Assembly (NCBI GenBank): GCA_003135135.1
Contig: PLDK01000035.1
Coordinates: forward strand, 1 to 64,000
Direction: 5' to 3'
Source of the DNA: Deltaproteobacteria bacterium
Lineage (GTDB): Bacteria > Desulfobacterota > Binatia > Binatales > Binataceae
Length of the DNA: 64,000 nucleotides
Of this stretch, positions 1-9,215 are shown one piece after another (position 1 is the stretch's first letter; the number at the start of each line of letters is the position of its first letter). The position numbers were made by a program, and so were the translations under genes. The notes beneath the pieces are model-generated. The model ran no database searches. It had not been told where the DNA came from and was given only the letters and a program-made list of their open reading frames with translations.

Positions 1-51
1 AAATAACGGGCGAGGTATCAGAGAGACGAGTAAGCCGCATCGGCGTCACTC

Positions 52-103
52 GGCCTTCAAAAAAAGAGGTGTTTCACTGGCTCAGATGAACCAGTGAAAC
101 ACC
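52..103 (-). terminator. Intrinsic terminator downstream of the acyl-CoA dehydrogenase gene
   Basis: Perfect 13-bp inverted repeat GGTGTTTCACTGG (68-80) / CCAGTGAAACACC (91-103), 10-nt loop, followed on the minus strand by a T7 run (A7 on plus strand). Confidence 0.85.
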
Positions 104-127
104 GCGGGGCGGGCGACCCTATAACTC

Positions 128-1315
128 TCAGCCCTTGGGGAGGAGCAGGATGCGCTCGCCGATCATGTTCTTCTGCACCGGCGAGGTGCCGCCCGCGATC
201 GTCAGCGACTCCGAGTACAGTATCCGGCGCATCCAGTCACCCTCGGGCGCGAACGGCGAATGGCCCTCGAGCAGCGCGTACTCGCCGAGCAGCCGGGTGA
301 TGAACTTGGTCATCCGCTGGCCCAAGTCGGTCGAGAGCAGCTTGGAGATCGACGCTTCGGGTCCGGGCTGCTGACCCTTGAGGCGCTTGGAGAGGCTGCG
401 CAAGCCGTTGTACTTCTTGGCGGTCGTTTCGATCGCGAACTGGGCGATTTGCTGGCGGATGTCGTTGTCCTCGATTGCCGGCCGGCCATTGAGCTGCACG
501 GCCTTGGCGACCTGGACGAGCGCATGGAGCAACTGTTCGGTGCCGCCGAGCGTCTCGCCGATGCCGAACCGCTCGTGCATCAGGGTTGCGACCAGCACCT
601 GCCATCCCATGTTGAGCGGGCCGAGCAGGTTTTCCTTGGGCACGCGCACGTCCTCGAAAAAGATCTCGTTGAACTCGCTGTCACCGGTGATCTGCTTGAG
701 CGGACGGACGCTCACGCCGGGCGATTTCATATCGACCAGCAACGCGCTCATCCCCTTGTGCTTGGGCAGGTCGGGATCGGTGCGCACGAAGAGTTGCACG
801 AAGTCCGAGCGTTGCGCGATCGTGGTCCAGACCTTCTGGCCGTTGACGATAAACTCGTCACCCTTGAGCTCGGCGCGGCACTGGATCGACGCGAGGTCCG
901 AGCCCGCGCCCGGCTCCGACATCCCCTCGCACCAGATCTCGTCGCCGGTGAGGATCGGATTGAGGTAGCGTTTTTTTTGCTCGTCGGTCCCCCATTGCAT
1001 CAGGGCCGGTCCGGTCATGATCACGCCGAGCACGTTGCATCCCATCGGCAGGTTGAGGCGGCCGAGTTCCTGCTGAAAGATGACCTGCTCGATGAAGGTG
1101 GCGCCGCGGCCGCCGTATTCCTTGGGCCAGGTCAGGCCGGCCCATCCCGCGGCGTAAAGTTTTTTGTGCCAGGCCTTGAGGCGATCCCAGATTGCGTTGC
1201 CGCTGCCGGTTTCGAGGTCGGCGGCACTGCCCATAGATTGAGGGCGATTCTCTTCGAGCCATCGCCGCACTTCCATCCGATACGCGTCCTGTTCGGGCGT
1301 CCAGGTAAAATCCAT
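128..1315 (-). CDS. Acyl-CoA dehydrogenase family protein
   Basis: 395 aa; N-term MDFTWTPEQDAYRMEVRRWLEEN and motifs WCEGMSEPGAGSDLASIQCRAE, GQKVWTT, LAGGTSPVQKNMIGERILLLP typical of acyl-CoA dehydrogenases. Confidence 0.92.
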   Translation of the reverse strand: MDFTWTPEQDAYRMEVRRWLEENRPQSMGSAADLETGSGNAIWDRLKAWHKKLYAAGWAGLTWPKEYGGRGATFIEQVIFQQELGRLNLPMGCNVLGVIMTGPALMQWGTDEQKKRYLNPILTGDEIWCEGMSEPGAGSDLASIQCRAELKGDEFIVNGQKVWTTIAQRSDFVQLFVRTDPDLPKHKGMSALLVDMKSPGVSVRPLKQITGDSEFNEIFFEDVRVPKENLLGPLNMGWQVLVATLMHERFGIGETLGGTEQLLHALVQVAKAVQLNGRPAIEDNDIRQQIAQFAIETTAKKYNGLRSLSKRLKGQQPGPEASISKLLSTDLGQRMTKFITRLLGEYALLEGHSPFAPEGDWMRRILYSESLTIAGGTSPVQKNMIGERILLLPKG

Positions 1316-1523
1316 TTGGTTCGAAAATCTCCTCTTTCAGTACTCGGAGCCGAGGTGCCCCACCGGGTCAGTGTGGCGGGATACTCGAGTATCTCTTGAG
1401 TAGCGCCCATGCGGACCGCGGAGCAAGCCCCGCGCGCGGCAGGGGGCGGGGTGTCCGTGACACCTCCCAGGTCAACAGAACCCTCACCTACCGACCGCCG
1501 GGCGGTCGGCCTCCTCTCCCGTA

Positions 1524-1603
1524 GAATAACGGGCGAGGTAAGATTCGGCCGAGGCAGGATTCGGGCGAGGCAAGATTCGGGCGAGGTAAGATTCGGGCGG
1601 GGG
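1524..1603. repeat. Short degenerate tandem repeat, about 16-bp unit (GATTCGGGCGAGGYAA)
   Basis: Consecutive units GAATAACGGGCGAGGTAA, GATTCGGCCGAGGCAG, GATTCGGGCGAGGCAA, GATTCGGGCGAGGTAA, GATTCGGGCGGGGG. Confidence 0.8.
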
Positions 1604-1626
1604 CGGCGCCCTGACTCGGGTGAAGT

Positions 1627-2418
1627 TCAGCTGGTGAGAATTGGCGGGGGAGGCGAGGAGGCGAACTCGGCTTTGAGCGCGTCGTAACTCTTGAGATCGT
1701 CGATGGTGCGGAAGTAGCCGCGATGGACATAGCCGAACACCGGCATTTCTTTTGCGACCATCGGCGCGAACAGGCCGGCCATCAGGCTCCAGGGCGGCGC
1801 CGGCGGCATCAGGTCGAACACCGCGCGATCCGCGACGATCACGCCGCAATACATGAACGGCGATAGCCATGGGGCAAGGTTGTCATCGAGGGCGGCCGGG
1901 TAATCGTCGTATTGAAGCGGGTCGCGGCGCGCCAGCAGACGCATCCGGCGGAGTTTTTTGCAGGCGTCGATTTCGAGGCGGCTGTAGTAATCGAGATTGG
2001 CGGGGTGGAACAGCGCGATGGTGGCGATGGCGGCGCGCTCGCGATGGAACGCGAGCATCGCGCGCAGGTCGAGATCGAGGATCGTGTCGCTGTTGGCGAT
2101 TACGAAGGTATTTTCGTTTTCGATCCCGCCCAGGAACTCCCGCAGCCCATTGAGCGGGCCGCCAGTGCCGAGCAAAACCGGCTCGGGGGCATAGGTGATG
2201 CGCAGTCCGAGCCCCGATCCGTCGCCGAGTCCTCGCGAAACGGCGGAGGCCAGATGATGGACGTTGATTACGACCTCGGTGACGCCGCCGCGCCGCAGCA
2301 TCGCAAGCGGATAATGGATCAACGGCCGGCCGCCGAGTTCGAGCATCGGTTTCGGCGTCACGTCAGTCAGCGGGCGAAGCCGCTCGCCCATCCCGGCGGC
2401 CAGTACCAATGCCTTCAT
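1627..2418 (-). CDS. murU: Sugar-phosphate nucleotidyltransferase, MurU-like
   Basis: 263 aa; MKALVLAAGMGERLRPLTDVTPKPMLELGGRPLIHYPL nucleotidyltransferase signature; adjacent to AmgK-like kinase. Confidence 0.7.
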   Translation of the reverse strand: MKALVLAAGMGERLRPLTDVTPKPMLELGGRPLIHYPLAMLRRGGVTEVVINVHHLASAVSRGLGDGSGLGLRITYAPEPVLLGTGGPLNGLREFLGGIENENTFVIANSDTILDLDLRAMLAFHRERAAIATIALFHPANLDYYSRLEIDACKKLRRMRLLARRDPLQYDDYPAALDDNLAPWLSPFMYCGVIVADRAVFDLMPPAPPWSLMAGLFAPMVAKEMPVFGYVHRGYFRTIDDLKSYDALKAEFASSPPPPILTS

Positions 2419-2433
2419 TGTATAGACGCCATG

Positions 2434-3513
2434 TTAGGCGCTGAGCGCCGCGCAAAGTTCAGGGAAATCCTGCCCCATCTGCGCAAGCATCCGGCGCGCC
2501 TGTGCGAGCGCATGCGGGATGTAGGGACGGTATCCGCGCTTGCCGCCGCGCTCGAACGTCTCGAAGCGCCCGATCATCTTGAGCGCGTGCTGCAAAACGC
2601 ACAGGCGGTAGCTGCCGATGAATTCCGCCGGGGCGAGCGTGGTGGGGATGCCGCGCCGCGCGAGTCCCGCGCAATAGAAGTCGAGGATGCGTTGCTCGAT
2701 GGTCGGCGTAATGAATTCATCGGTGTCGCGGGTGGTCAGGAGCACGGCGAGATCCTGCGCGGCCGGCGCCATGAGCGCATCCTGAAAATCCAGGATTCGA
2801 ATTCGCGGACCGTCCTGGATGAACAGGTTGTGGCCGTGGTAGTCGCGATGCGAGAACACGCGCGGGAAACGATCGAGCCGCGCGGCCATCCGCGTCAGCT
2901 CGGGTGCGATGCGTGAATAGTCGGCGCCCGACGCGACGGCGGCGAGGCCGACTTCCGCAAATTCCTTCATCTCCCATTCGAACAGCCGGCCGCTGTAGGC
3001 GATCTCCCGCGCGACACATCGGCGGTCGATTTGACCGGTGCCGTCAACGTGCAGGCGGATCAGTTCGGAGGCGGCGAGCCGGAACAGGTCCGCGGCGTCG
3101 GCGCCGGGCCGGCGGACGGCGTCGAGCAGGGAGAGTTCGCCGACATCTTCGACCATCAACGCGCGCCGGGCGAGGTCCGCATCGTAGAGCGCGGGAACCG
3201 GAGCGCCGATCGACTCGAGCGCGCGATGCACGTCGATCCACGGCGGCTCGGCGCGGCGCCGTGGGACAAGATTCAGGGCGTGAACGTAACGGGGGAAGTC
3301 GTCGGGGCCGAGATCGACGAGGATGGCGGTGGCGGGCGCGCCGGTATCGCCATGCGGGGCGATGTTTACCTTTTGCTGCGCAATCGATACGCGCCAGAAA
3401 CGGCGCGTCGAGAGATCGCCGCGGAGAGCGGCGATTTTGTCGACGCGCGCGCGCGGCCATCGCCGCGCGACCACCTTTGCCGCCCATGTTTCGAACGCGT
3501 CGTCGTGTTGCAC
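2434..3513 (-). CDS. amgK: Aminoglycoside-phosphotransferase-fold sugar kinase, AmgK-like
   Basis: 359 aa; WIDVHRALESIGAPVPALYDADL, FSHRDYHGHNLFIQDGPRIRILDFQDALMAPAAQDLAVLL kinase motifs; paired with MurU-like gene. Confidence 0.65.
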   Translation of the reverse strand: MQHDDAFETWAAKVVARRWPRARVDKIAALRGDLSTRRFWRVSIAQQKVNIAPHGDTGAPATAILVDLGPDDFPRYVHALNLVPRRRAEPPWIDVHRALESIGAPVPALYDADLARRALMVEDVGELSLLDAVRRPGADAADLFRLAASELIRLHVDGTGQIDRRCVAREIAYSGRLFEWEMKEFAEVGLAAVASGADYSRIAPELTRMAARLDRFPRVFSHRDYHGHNLFIQDGPRIRILDFQDALMAPAAQDLAVLLTTRDTDEFITPTIEQRILDFYCAGLARRGIPTTLAPAEFIGSYRLCVLQHALKMIGRFETFERGGKRGYRPYIPHALAQARRMLAQMGQDFPELCAALSA

Positions 3514-3590
3514 GTGATGGATTGTAGCGGCGCAATAGCGGTTGCGCGAGTATCAGGAGCGCCGGTGACCAGTGAAAAGTGACAAGTGAA

Positions 3591-3624
3591 AAACCGGCGC
3601 GGCCGTTGGTGGCCGCGCCGGTTT
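3591..3624 (-). terminator. GC-rich hairpin terminator between DUF1329 gene and amgK-like gene
   Basis: Perfect 14-bp inverted repeat AAACCGGCGCGGCC / GGCCGCGCCGGTTT with 6-nt loop; T-rich on minus strand after the stem. Confidence 0.75.
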
Positions 3625-3671
3625 ATTTCTCAATCAGTCGCGCGACTTTCTTCAGTCGATCACGCCGGCCA

Positions 3672-4994
3672 TCAGTCGCCTGCTATCCCGTGCCCGCCCT
3701 CGGCCGCGCGTGCCATCGCCTCGGGAGTGAACCACTCGCGATCCACGGCGCCCATGTTGATGAACCAGCTCTCGGGTGACGGAGCGTTCAGCGACGGATG
3801 GTAGCAAACGGTGGAAAATCCGCTTTGCACGTTGGTCGTCGAGGATCCGACCTGGAACTCGCGTTTGAACGGGTAGATCGCGATGCGGGAGTCGGCGCGC
3901 GCCCGATCGGCATAGTTCATCCACGAGGTGTAGTTCATGAACAACTGGCCCCCCCGGTCATACAGGTCCACGAACATCGGGAAGTCGGCCTCCGAGTCGA
4001 TGTAGATAATTTCGCGGCTGTAAATCGGGCTGGCGTACCGACCCGGCCGTGCCTTGGCCTCGAGCAGGTAGAGCCGCCTGAGTTGCCACGGGTCGGGGCA
4101 ATGGCTTGCGCCGCCGTCGGTTGGGCAGCGCGGATCGTTCCCATGATGTACGTCGATGGCGGCGAGCATCGTCTTTTCGCCGAGGAACTTGAAGTCGTAG
4201 TCCTCGGGCTTGCCGCTCCAGCCCTCGTAATGGTTGGGATCGTAAGCCTGCGTGCCTGCCGCGGAGTCACTCAGGGTGTAACTCAGACGCCGGAGCCGGC
4301 GGGTACCGGGCTCCCAGGTCCAACTGTCGTCCTCCCTCGTTGGGCTGGAGTAGCGGAACTTGAGGATCCCGTTGCCGCGCGCATCGGCAGGGGAGAGCAC
4401 CGGATAGAGCAGCGCCTCGTAAAGGCGTCCAGTTACATTGAAGTCGGGATCGATCGGCAGCGGTTCGACTTCGGTGCGTCCGATTTCGTTGTAGCCCGCA
4501 TAGTGGCCGATCTCGATGTCATTGATCGAGAAGTACGGCTTGTTATAACCCCAGTACACGTTGTCGCAATCGAACCAGCGCAGGTCGTAGTCGTCCGTAG
4601 CTATTGGCCGGAACACTTCGTTCCAGATCACCTTCTCGGCCGCCTGCGGATCGTTGGCGTCGATGATAGGAAACGGCTGACCCGCGACGTAGCCAATCAG
4701 GCTGCGATGGTCAGGGGTCAGCCTGGTCTGGCTCGAGTACTTTTCGGTCGCCTCGGTGTAGGGCTGAGGCCAGTCGATGCGCTCGGTTGGCTCGACCTTC
4801 ATCTCCATACCGTGCAGGACGCGCATGTATGCGCCTGGTGGGAGCAGGTCCTGGACCTTGGACGCGTTGTCCGGGGTGATGAAATCCCCGGGTTTCACCT
4901 GAGCCGATGCCGGCGCGCTGGTCATCGCGACCACCAGCGTCAAAGCAGTCAGTACTGCGCCGCACCAGGCTCCCCATCCGATTGCGCGTTTCAT
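3672..4994 (-). CDS. DUF1329 domain-containing secreted/outer-membrane-associated protein
   Basis: 440 aa from MKRAIGWGAWCGAVLTALTLVVAMTSAPASAQVKPGDFI (signal peptide); overall architecture like DUF1329 proteins; ORF extends to 5099 but signal peptide start is at 4994. Confidence 0.75.
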   Translation of the reverse strand: MKRAIGWGAWCGAVLTALTLVVAMTSAPASAQVKPGDFITPDNASKVQDLLPPGAYMRVLHGMEMKVEPTERIDWPQPYTEATEKYSSQTRLTPDHRSLIGYVAGQPFPIIDANDPQAAEKVIWNEVFRPIATDDYDLRWFDCDNVYWGYNKPYFSINDIEIGHYAGYNEIGRTEVEPLPIDPDFNVTGRLYEALLYPVLSPADARGNGILKFRYSSPTREDDSWTWEPGTRRLRRLSYTLSDSAAGTQAYDPNHYEGWSGKPEDYDFKFLGEKTMLAAIDVHHGNDPRCPTDGGASHCPDPWQLRRLYLLEAKARPGRYASPIYSREIIYIDSEADFPMFVDLYDRGGQLFMNYTSWMNYADRARADSRIAIYPFKREFQVGSSTTNVQSGFSTVCYHPSLNAPSPESWFINMGAVDREWFTPEAMARAAEGGHGIAGD

Positions 4995-5549
4995 GTTGAC
5001 TCCCTTTCGGCAAGTGGTTGCCGGAATTTGGAATTTGGTTCCGCAACAATCTTTTAACACTGTACGCAGGTAATTAGTCCTGCGGCTCGAAGTCGTCAAT
5101 AGCGCTAATGATCACAAAAGCATTAATGATCACAAACTGGTTGGGTATGCTTCAGCGCAAGCAAAATGAGGCCTGCGCACCAGCGTCAAACATGCGATGA
5201 TCCGTCGGCAACGATGACCGGCCGGAGAGATGGGTAACACTTTATCGCATTGGAACGGGGAGGAGAGCGGGGGCGGCTGCCCCCCTTGGCCGCTCCAGGG
5301 GCCCGCAGCCTGGATGACGGCCAACGAGTTTGAGGGTGACGCCATCGACGATTCCCAGGGGCGCCGGAACAATCGAGTTTTAGCGCTTCGGGGCATTCGG
5401 TTTACATGCGGGGAGCGATTGGCTAGTTTGGGCGGCGTTTTTAGTGTGTTTGAGTGACATCCGGAAAATTCAATGCGCGCGCGCCGCGCGCGCCGTCAGC
5501 TTTCGGGCTTCATCGCCCGACCCGCGGGTTATCGCCGGCCGGTCGCGCA

Positions 5550-7919
5550 ATGCGGACGCCGGGCGGCGCGGTAATCCTGCTGGCGCTGGCGGCGTTTTCG
5601 TTTTCGTTGTTCGCCGCCGCGGTCGCGCGTGCGCAGGGCCCGGCTCCGATAATCTCCAAGATTGAGATCACCGGCAACCAACGCGTCGACCAGGACGCGA
5701 TTCTGATCCACATCACGCAGCAGCCGAACCAGCCGCTCGATCAGACGGCGGTCGATGCGGACATCAAGTCGATTTACCGGATGGGGTTTTTCGAATCGGT
5801 GACCGCCCGCGTAGAGCAGCAGGGCGGCCGCAGCGTGCTGGTCTACCGGGTGAGGGAGCGCCCGCAAATTACCGACGTCAAGTTCTACGGGATGAAGGCG
5901 GTTCGGTCCAACGACGACAAGATAGTCGCGGCGGTGAAGCTGCATCCGGGGTCGATCCTCGATCCGGTCGCGGTAAAGGAGACGATCGCCGGCGTGACGC
6001 AGGTTTACGCGGACGAGGGCTACACGGACGCCAAAGTAGTCTTCAAGCCGATACCGCAGCCCGACAACACGGCGTTTGGCGAATTCGACGTGACCGAAGG
6101 GTCGAAGGTCAGGATCACCAAGATCGTGTTCGAGGGCAACAAGGCATTTTCATCGTCCATTTTGAAAGGCCAGATGCAGACGGCAACCTACAGCAAATTG
6201 CTGAGCTGGCTGACCGGATGGGGCGCGCTCGATCAGAAGAAAATGCAGGAGGACGTCGATCGGCTGACGGCGTTTTACTACGACAACGGCTACCTGAACG
6301 TGCAGGTCGCGCAGCCGCAGGTGGTGCGCAACGGCACGGAGATTACGATCCTGATAAAGATCGACGAAGGCACCCCGTACCGCGTCGGCCGAATCAACAT
6401 CGAAGGCAACCTGAAGTTTCCGCGCCGCGAACTGCGCCGGCTGCTGACGATGAAGAGCGGACAACTGTTCCGCGGCTCGGCGTTGCAGCGCCAGGTGCTC
6501 GCGCTGTCGGATTTTTACTCGAACCGGGGCTATGCGTACGTCAACATCGATCCGCGCACGCAACTGGTCCACACCACCAAGCGAGTCAACGTGGTGTTCG
6601 TGATCAATCCGGGTCACGAAGTGATAATCGACCGCGTCAATATCAGCGGCAACACCAAGACCTCGGACAAGGTAATCCGCCGCGAGATCCAGATTCAGGA
6701 GCAGGAGCCGTACAGCGCCGAAGAGATCCGGGATTCGAAGGTGCGGCTGGACCGGCTGGGATTCTTCACCGACACGCGCATCACGACCTCGCCGGCGGCG
6801 CAGCCCGACAAGATAAACCTCGACGTGAACGTGGCCGAGGGCAACACCGCGTCGTTCCAGGTGGCGGGCGGATTCGACAGCTATCAATCGCTGTTCGGCA
6901 ACTTTACGCTGGGCAACACCAACCTGTTCGGCGGGGGCGAGTCGCTGATCCTCAACGCGCAGGTCGGCTTCCTGTTCCAGAACTACAGCGTTAGTTACAC
7001 GGAGCCGTGGTTCCTGGACATGCCGCTCGCCGTGGGCCTGCGGTTGTTCGACAACAAAACTTACCTGCTGAGCTTCAACCAGTCGGCGGCGGGCTTCACC
7101 CTGACCACGACCTATCCGCTGACCGAGTTGGGCTTCAAGAAGCTGGGGCCATTCTCTCTCAAGGACGTGCAGGCGGGACTGGGCTACACCTTTCAGAGCA
7201 TAGGAATCACCGGGCTGAACCAGTATACGGCTTACAGTATCTTGCGCTACAAGGGCTACACGCAGACCTCGGAAATTACGCCGACGATACGCCGCTTCAC
7301 GGTGGATAATCCGGTCGATCCGCGCACCGGCACGGTCGAGAGTCTGAGCATGGATTTCGGCGGAGTCGGCGGCGGCCAAGAATTCATCAAGGGCGTCGCG
7401 CATTTCCGGTATTTCTACCCGTTCCTGAAGAGCCAGTCGCTGGGAACGTTCGTGGTGTCGCAGGGAATCACCTTCGGCATCGGGACCAACCTGCAAAGCG
7501 GCACCGGCGGTGAGTTGCCGCTGTACGAGCGATTCTTCCCCGGCGGCGTCGGAGGTCCCGGCGACGTGCGCGGCTATCAGCTCTATTCGTTGGGACCGCA
7601 GCATACGATATACGGCCAGAACGGCACTCCGCTGAGCGTCCAGGACCTCGGCGGCAGCAAGGAATTGTTGCTGAGCAACGAAATCACGTTCCCGATACTG
7701 TCGGGATTGGGAATCCGCGGGGTGGTATTCAGCGATGCGGGGCAAGCGTTCCTGCTCAAGGATTCGATCGCTATCGACCAGCTGCAGGCGTCGTTCGGCA
7801 TCGGCGTGCGCTGGAAATCGCCATTCGGGCCGCTGGCGGTGGATATCGCTTTCCCAATCAACCCGCGGCCGGCCGACCAGCACACCGTCTTCGAAATCGG
7901 GGCCGGCTCCCCGCTCTAG
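5550..7919 (+). CDS. bamA: Outer membrane protein assembly factor BamA (POTRA repeats plus Omp85 barrel)
   Basis: ISKIEITGNQRVDQDAILIHI and repeated POTRA motifs (GRINIEGNLKFPRRELRRLL, VNISGNTKTSDKVIRREI), Omp85 barrel with FPGGVGGPGDVRGYQL (VRGY motif); signal peptide from 5550, ORF open from 5454. Confidence 0.95.
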   Translation: MRTPGGAVILLALAAFSFSLFAAAVARAQGPAPIISKIEITGNQRVDQDAILIHITQQPNQPLDQTAVDADIKSIYRMGFFESVTARVEQQGGRSVLVYRVRERPQITDVKFYGMKAVRSNDDKIVAAVKLHPGSILDPVAVKETIAGVTQVYADEGYTDAKVVFKPIPQPDNTAFGEFDVTEGSKVRITKIVFEGNKAFSSSILKGQMQTATYSKLLSWLTGWGALDQKKMQEDVDRLTAFYYDNGYLNVQVAQPQVVRNGTEITILIKIDEGTPYRVGRINIEGNLKFPRRELRRLLTMKSGQLFRGSALQRQVLALSDFYSNRGYAYVNIDPRTQLVHTTKRVNVVFVINPGHEVIIDRVNISGNTKTSDKVIRREIQIQEQEPYSAEEIRDSKVRLDRLGFFTDTRITTSPAAQPDKINLDVNVAEGNTASFQVAGGFDSYQSLFGNFTLGNTNLFGGGESLILNAQVGFLFQNYSVSYTEPWFLDMPLAVGLRLFDNKTYLLSFNQSAAGFTLTTTYPLTELGFKKLGPFSLKDVQAGLGYTFQSIGITGLNQYTAYSILRYKGYTQTSEITPTIRRFTVDNPVDPRTGTVESLSMDFGGVGGGQEFIKGVAHFRYFYPFLKSQSLGTFVVSQGITFGIGTNLQSGTGGELPLYERFFPGGVGGPGDVRGYQLYSLGPQHTIYGQNGTPLSVQDLGGSKELLLSNEITFPILSGLGIRGVVFSDAGQAFLLKDSIAIDQLQASFGIGVRWKSPFGPLAVDIAFPINPRPADQHTVFEIGAGSPL

Positions 7920-8074
7920 CGTCGATCGATTTTTCGACATCGGGCGACGATGAGGGCGTGGGCAACTGGATTTGATGCTCGATGAAGTACTATTGTGTAT
8001 AGTTCACATGCACGAGCGATGCGCCGTGAGGACGCGTCCGATGCAGATAGTCAACAGGAGGCTTTCCGGGCTGT

Positions 8075-8725
8075 ATGAGGCAACGGTTGTTCATCGGTGC
8101 GTTGTTCGGTGCGTTCCTTGCGGTGACGTCCGCGGCAGTTCCCGCGCACGCCGACATGAAGTTCGCGTATGTTGACGTGCAGCGAGCGCTCAATGAGTGC
8201 GACCCCGGCAAACGGGCCAAGGCCGAATTCCAGGGCCGTGTCACATCGGTGGAGGCGAAACTGCAGCGGCAGCAAAATGAGGTCCAGTCCCTTAAAGACG
8301 AGATGGAAAAAAAGGGCATGCTGATGAACCCGGATCAGCGCCAGAGTCTGCAGGACCAGTACGTGGAAAAGCTCAAGAACTTCGAGCGCGACTACAAGGA
8401 CTCGAAGGACGAGTTGCAGGCCAAGGACCAGGCGGTCACGGCGAAAATCGTGCATGACCTTGCGCAAGTCATCCGCTCGCTTGGTGAGCGTGACGGCTAC
8501 ACGATGGTGATGGAGAAGGGATCGATCCTGTGGGGTGCTCCGGGCATCGATATTACCGACCAGGTAATTCGCAGTTACAACGCGATGCACGTGGCGATAG
8601 GCTCGGTCGGCGAAGGCCCGGGCGCGGGAATAAGGGCCGCGAGTACCCAGAGTGGGCAGGCCGGCGCGCCGGCTCCGTCGGATTTCGGCTCAGCGGCGGC
8701 CAGGCGGTCGACGATCTCGAAGTAG
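8075..8725 (+). CDS. skp: OmpH/Skp family periplasmic chaperone
   Basis: 216 aa, signal peptide, MKFAYVDVQRALNECDPGKRAKAEFQ, coiled-coil; directly after bamA. Confidence 0.9.
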   Translation: MRQRLFIGALFGAFLAVTSAAVPAHADMKFAYVDVQRALNECDPGKRAKAEFQGRVTSVEAKLQRQQNEVQSLKDEMEKKGMLMNPDQRQSLQDQYVEKLKNFERDYKDSKDELQAKDQAVTAKIVHDLAQVIRSLGERDGYTMVMEKGSILWGAPGIDITDQVIRSYNAMHVAIGSVGEGPGAGIRAASTQSGQAGAPAPSDFGSAAARRSTISK

Positions 8726-8759
8726 GCCGCTCGAAACAAGATGCGCGAAGTGATTTTCG

Positions 8760-9215
8760 GTGCCTGACGACGCAAAAGTCGCTGAGCTTGGGCGCGTGTT
8801 GGGGCTGCTGCCCCATCGCTATCCGTTTCTGCTGGTCGATCGCATCATAGAACTCGTCAAGGGCCGAATCGTAACCGTCAAGAACGTCACCTTCAACGAG
8901 CCGTACTTCGCGGGGCATTTTCCCGGTCATCCGGTGATGCCGGGGGTGTTGATCGTCGAGGCGCTGGCGCAGTCGGGGGCGATCCTGGCGCTCAATGAAG
9001 TGGGGGGGGACCCGGCGCGCCTGTTCATGCTGACGGGACTGGACAAAGTGCGCTTTCGCCGCCGCGTAATCCCGGGCGATCAGCTGCGGATGGAAGTAAA
9101 AATTCTGAAATTTCATCGTCCGCTGTGGCGGATGCAGGCGGTGGCCCGCGTCGGCGACCAATTGGCGGCCCAGGCGGAATTGTCCGCGATGGAAGTCGAG
9201 GAGCAAGTCCGATAG
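8760..9215 (+). CDS. fabZ: 3-hydroxyacyl-ACP dehydratase FabZ
   Basis: [47 protein letters not shown] start. Confidence 0.96.
   Translation: MPDDAKVAELGRVLGLLPHRYPFLLVDRIIELVKGRIVTVKNVTFNEPYFAGHFPGHPVMPGVLIVEALAQSGAILALNEVGGDPARLFMLTGLDKVRFRRRVIPGDQLRMEVKILKFHRPLWRMQAVARVGDQLAAQAELSAMEVEEQVR

Noticed and set aside
6150-7940. 596-aa ORF antisense to bamA
   Set aside because: Antisense artefact over a confidently identified gene.
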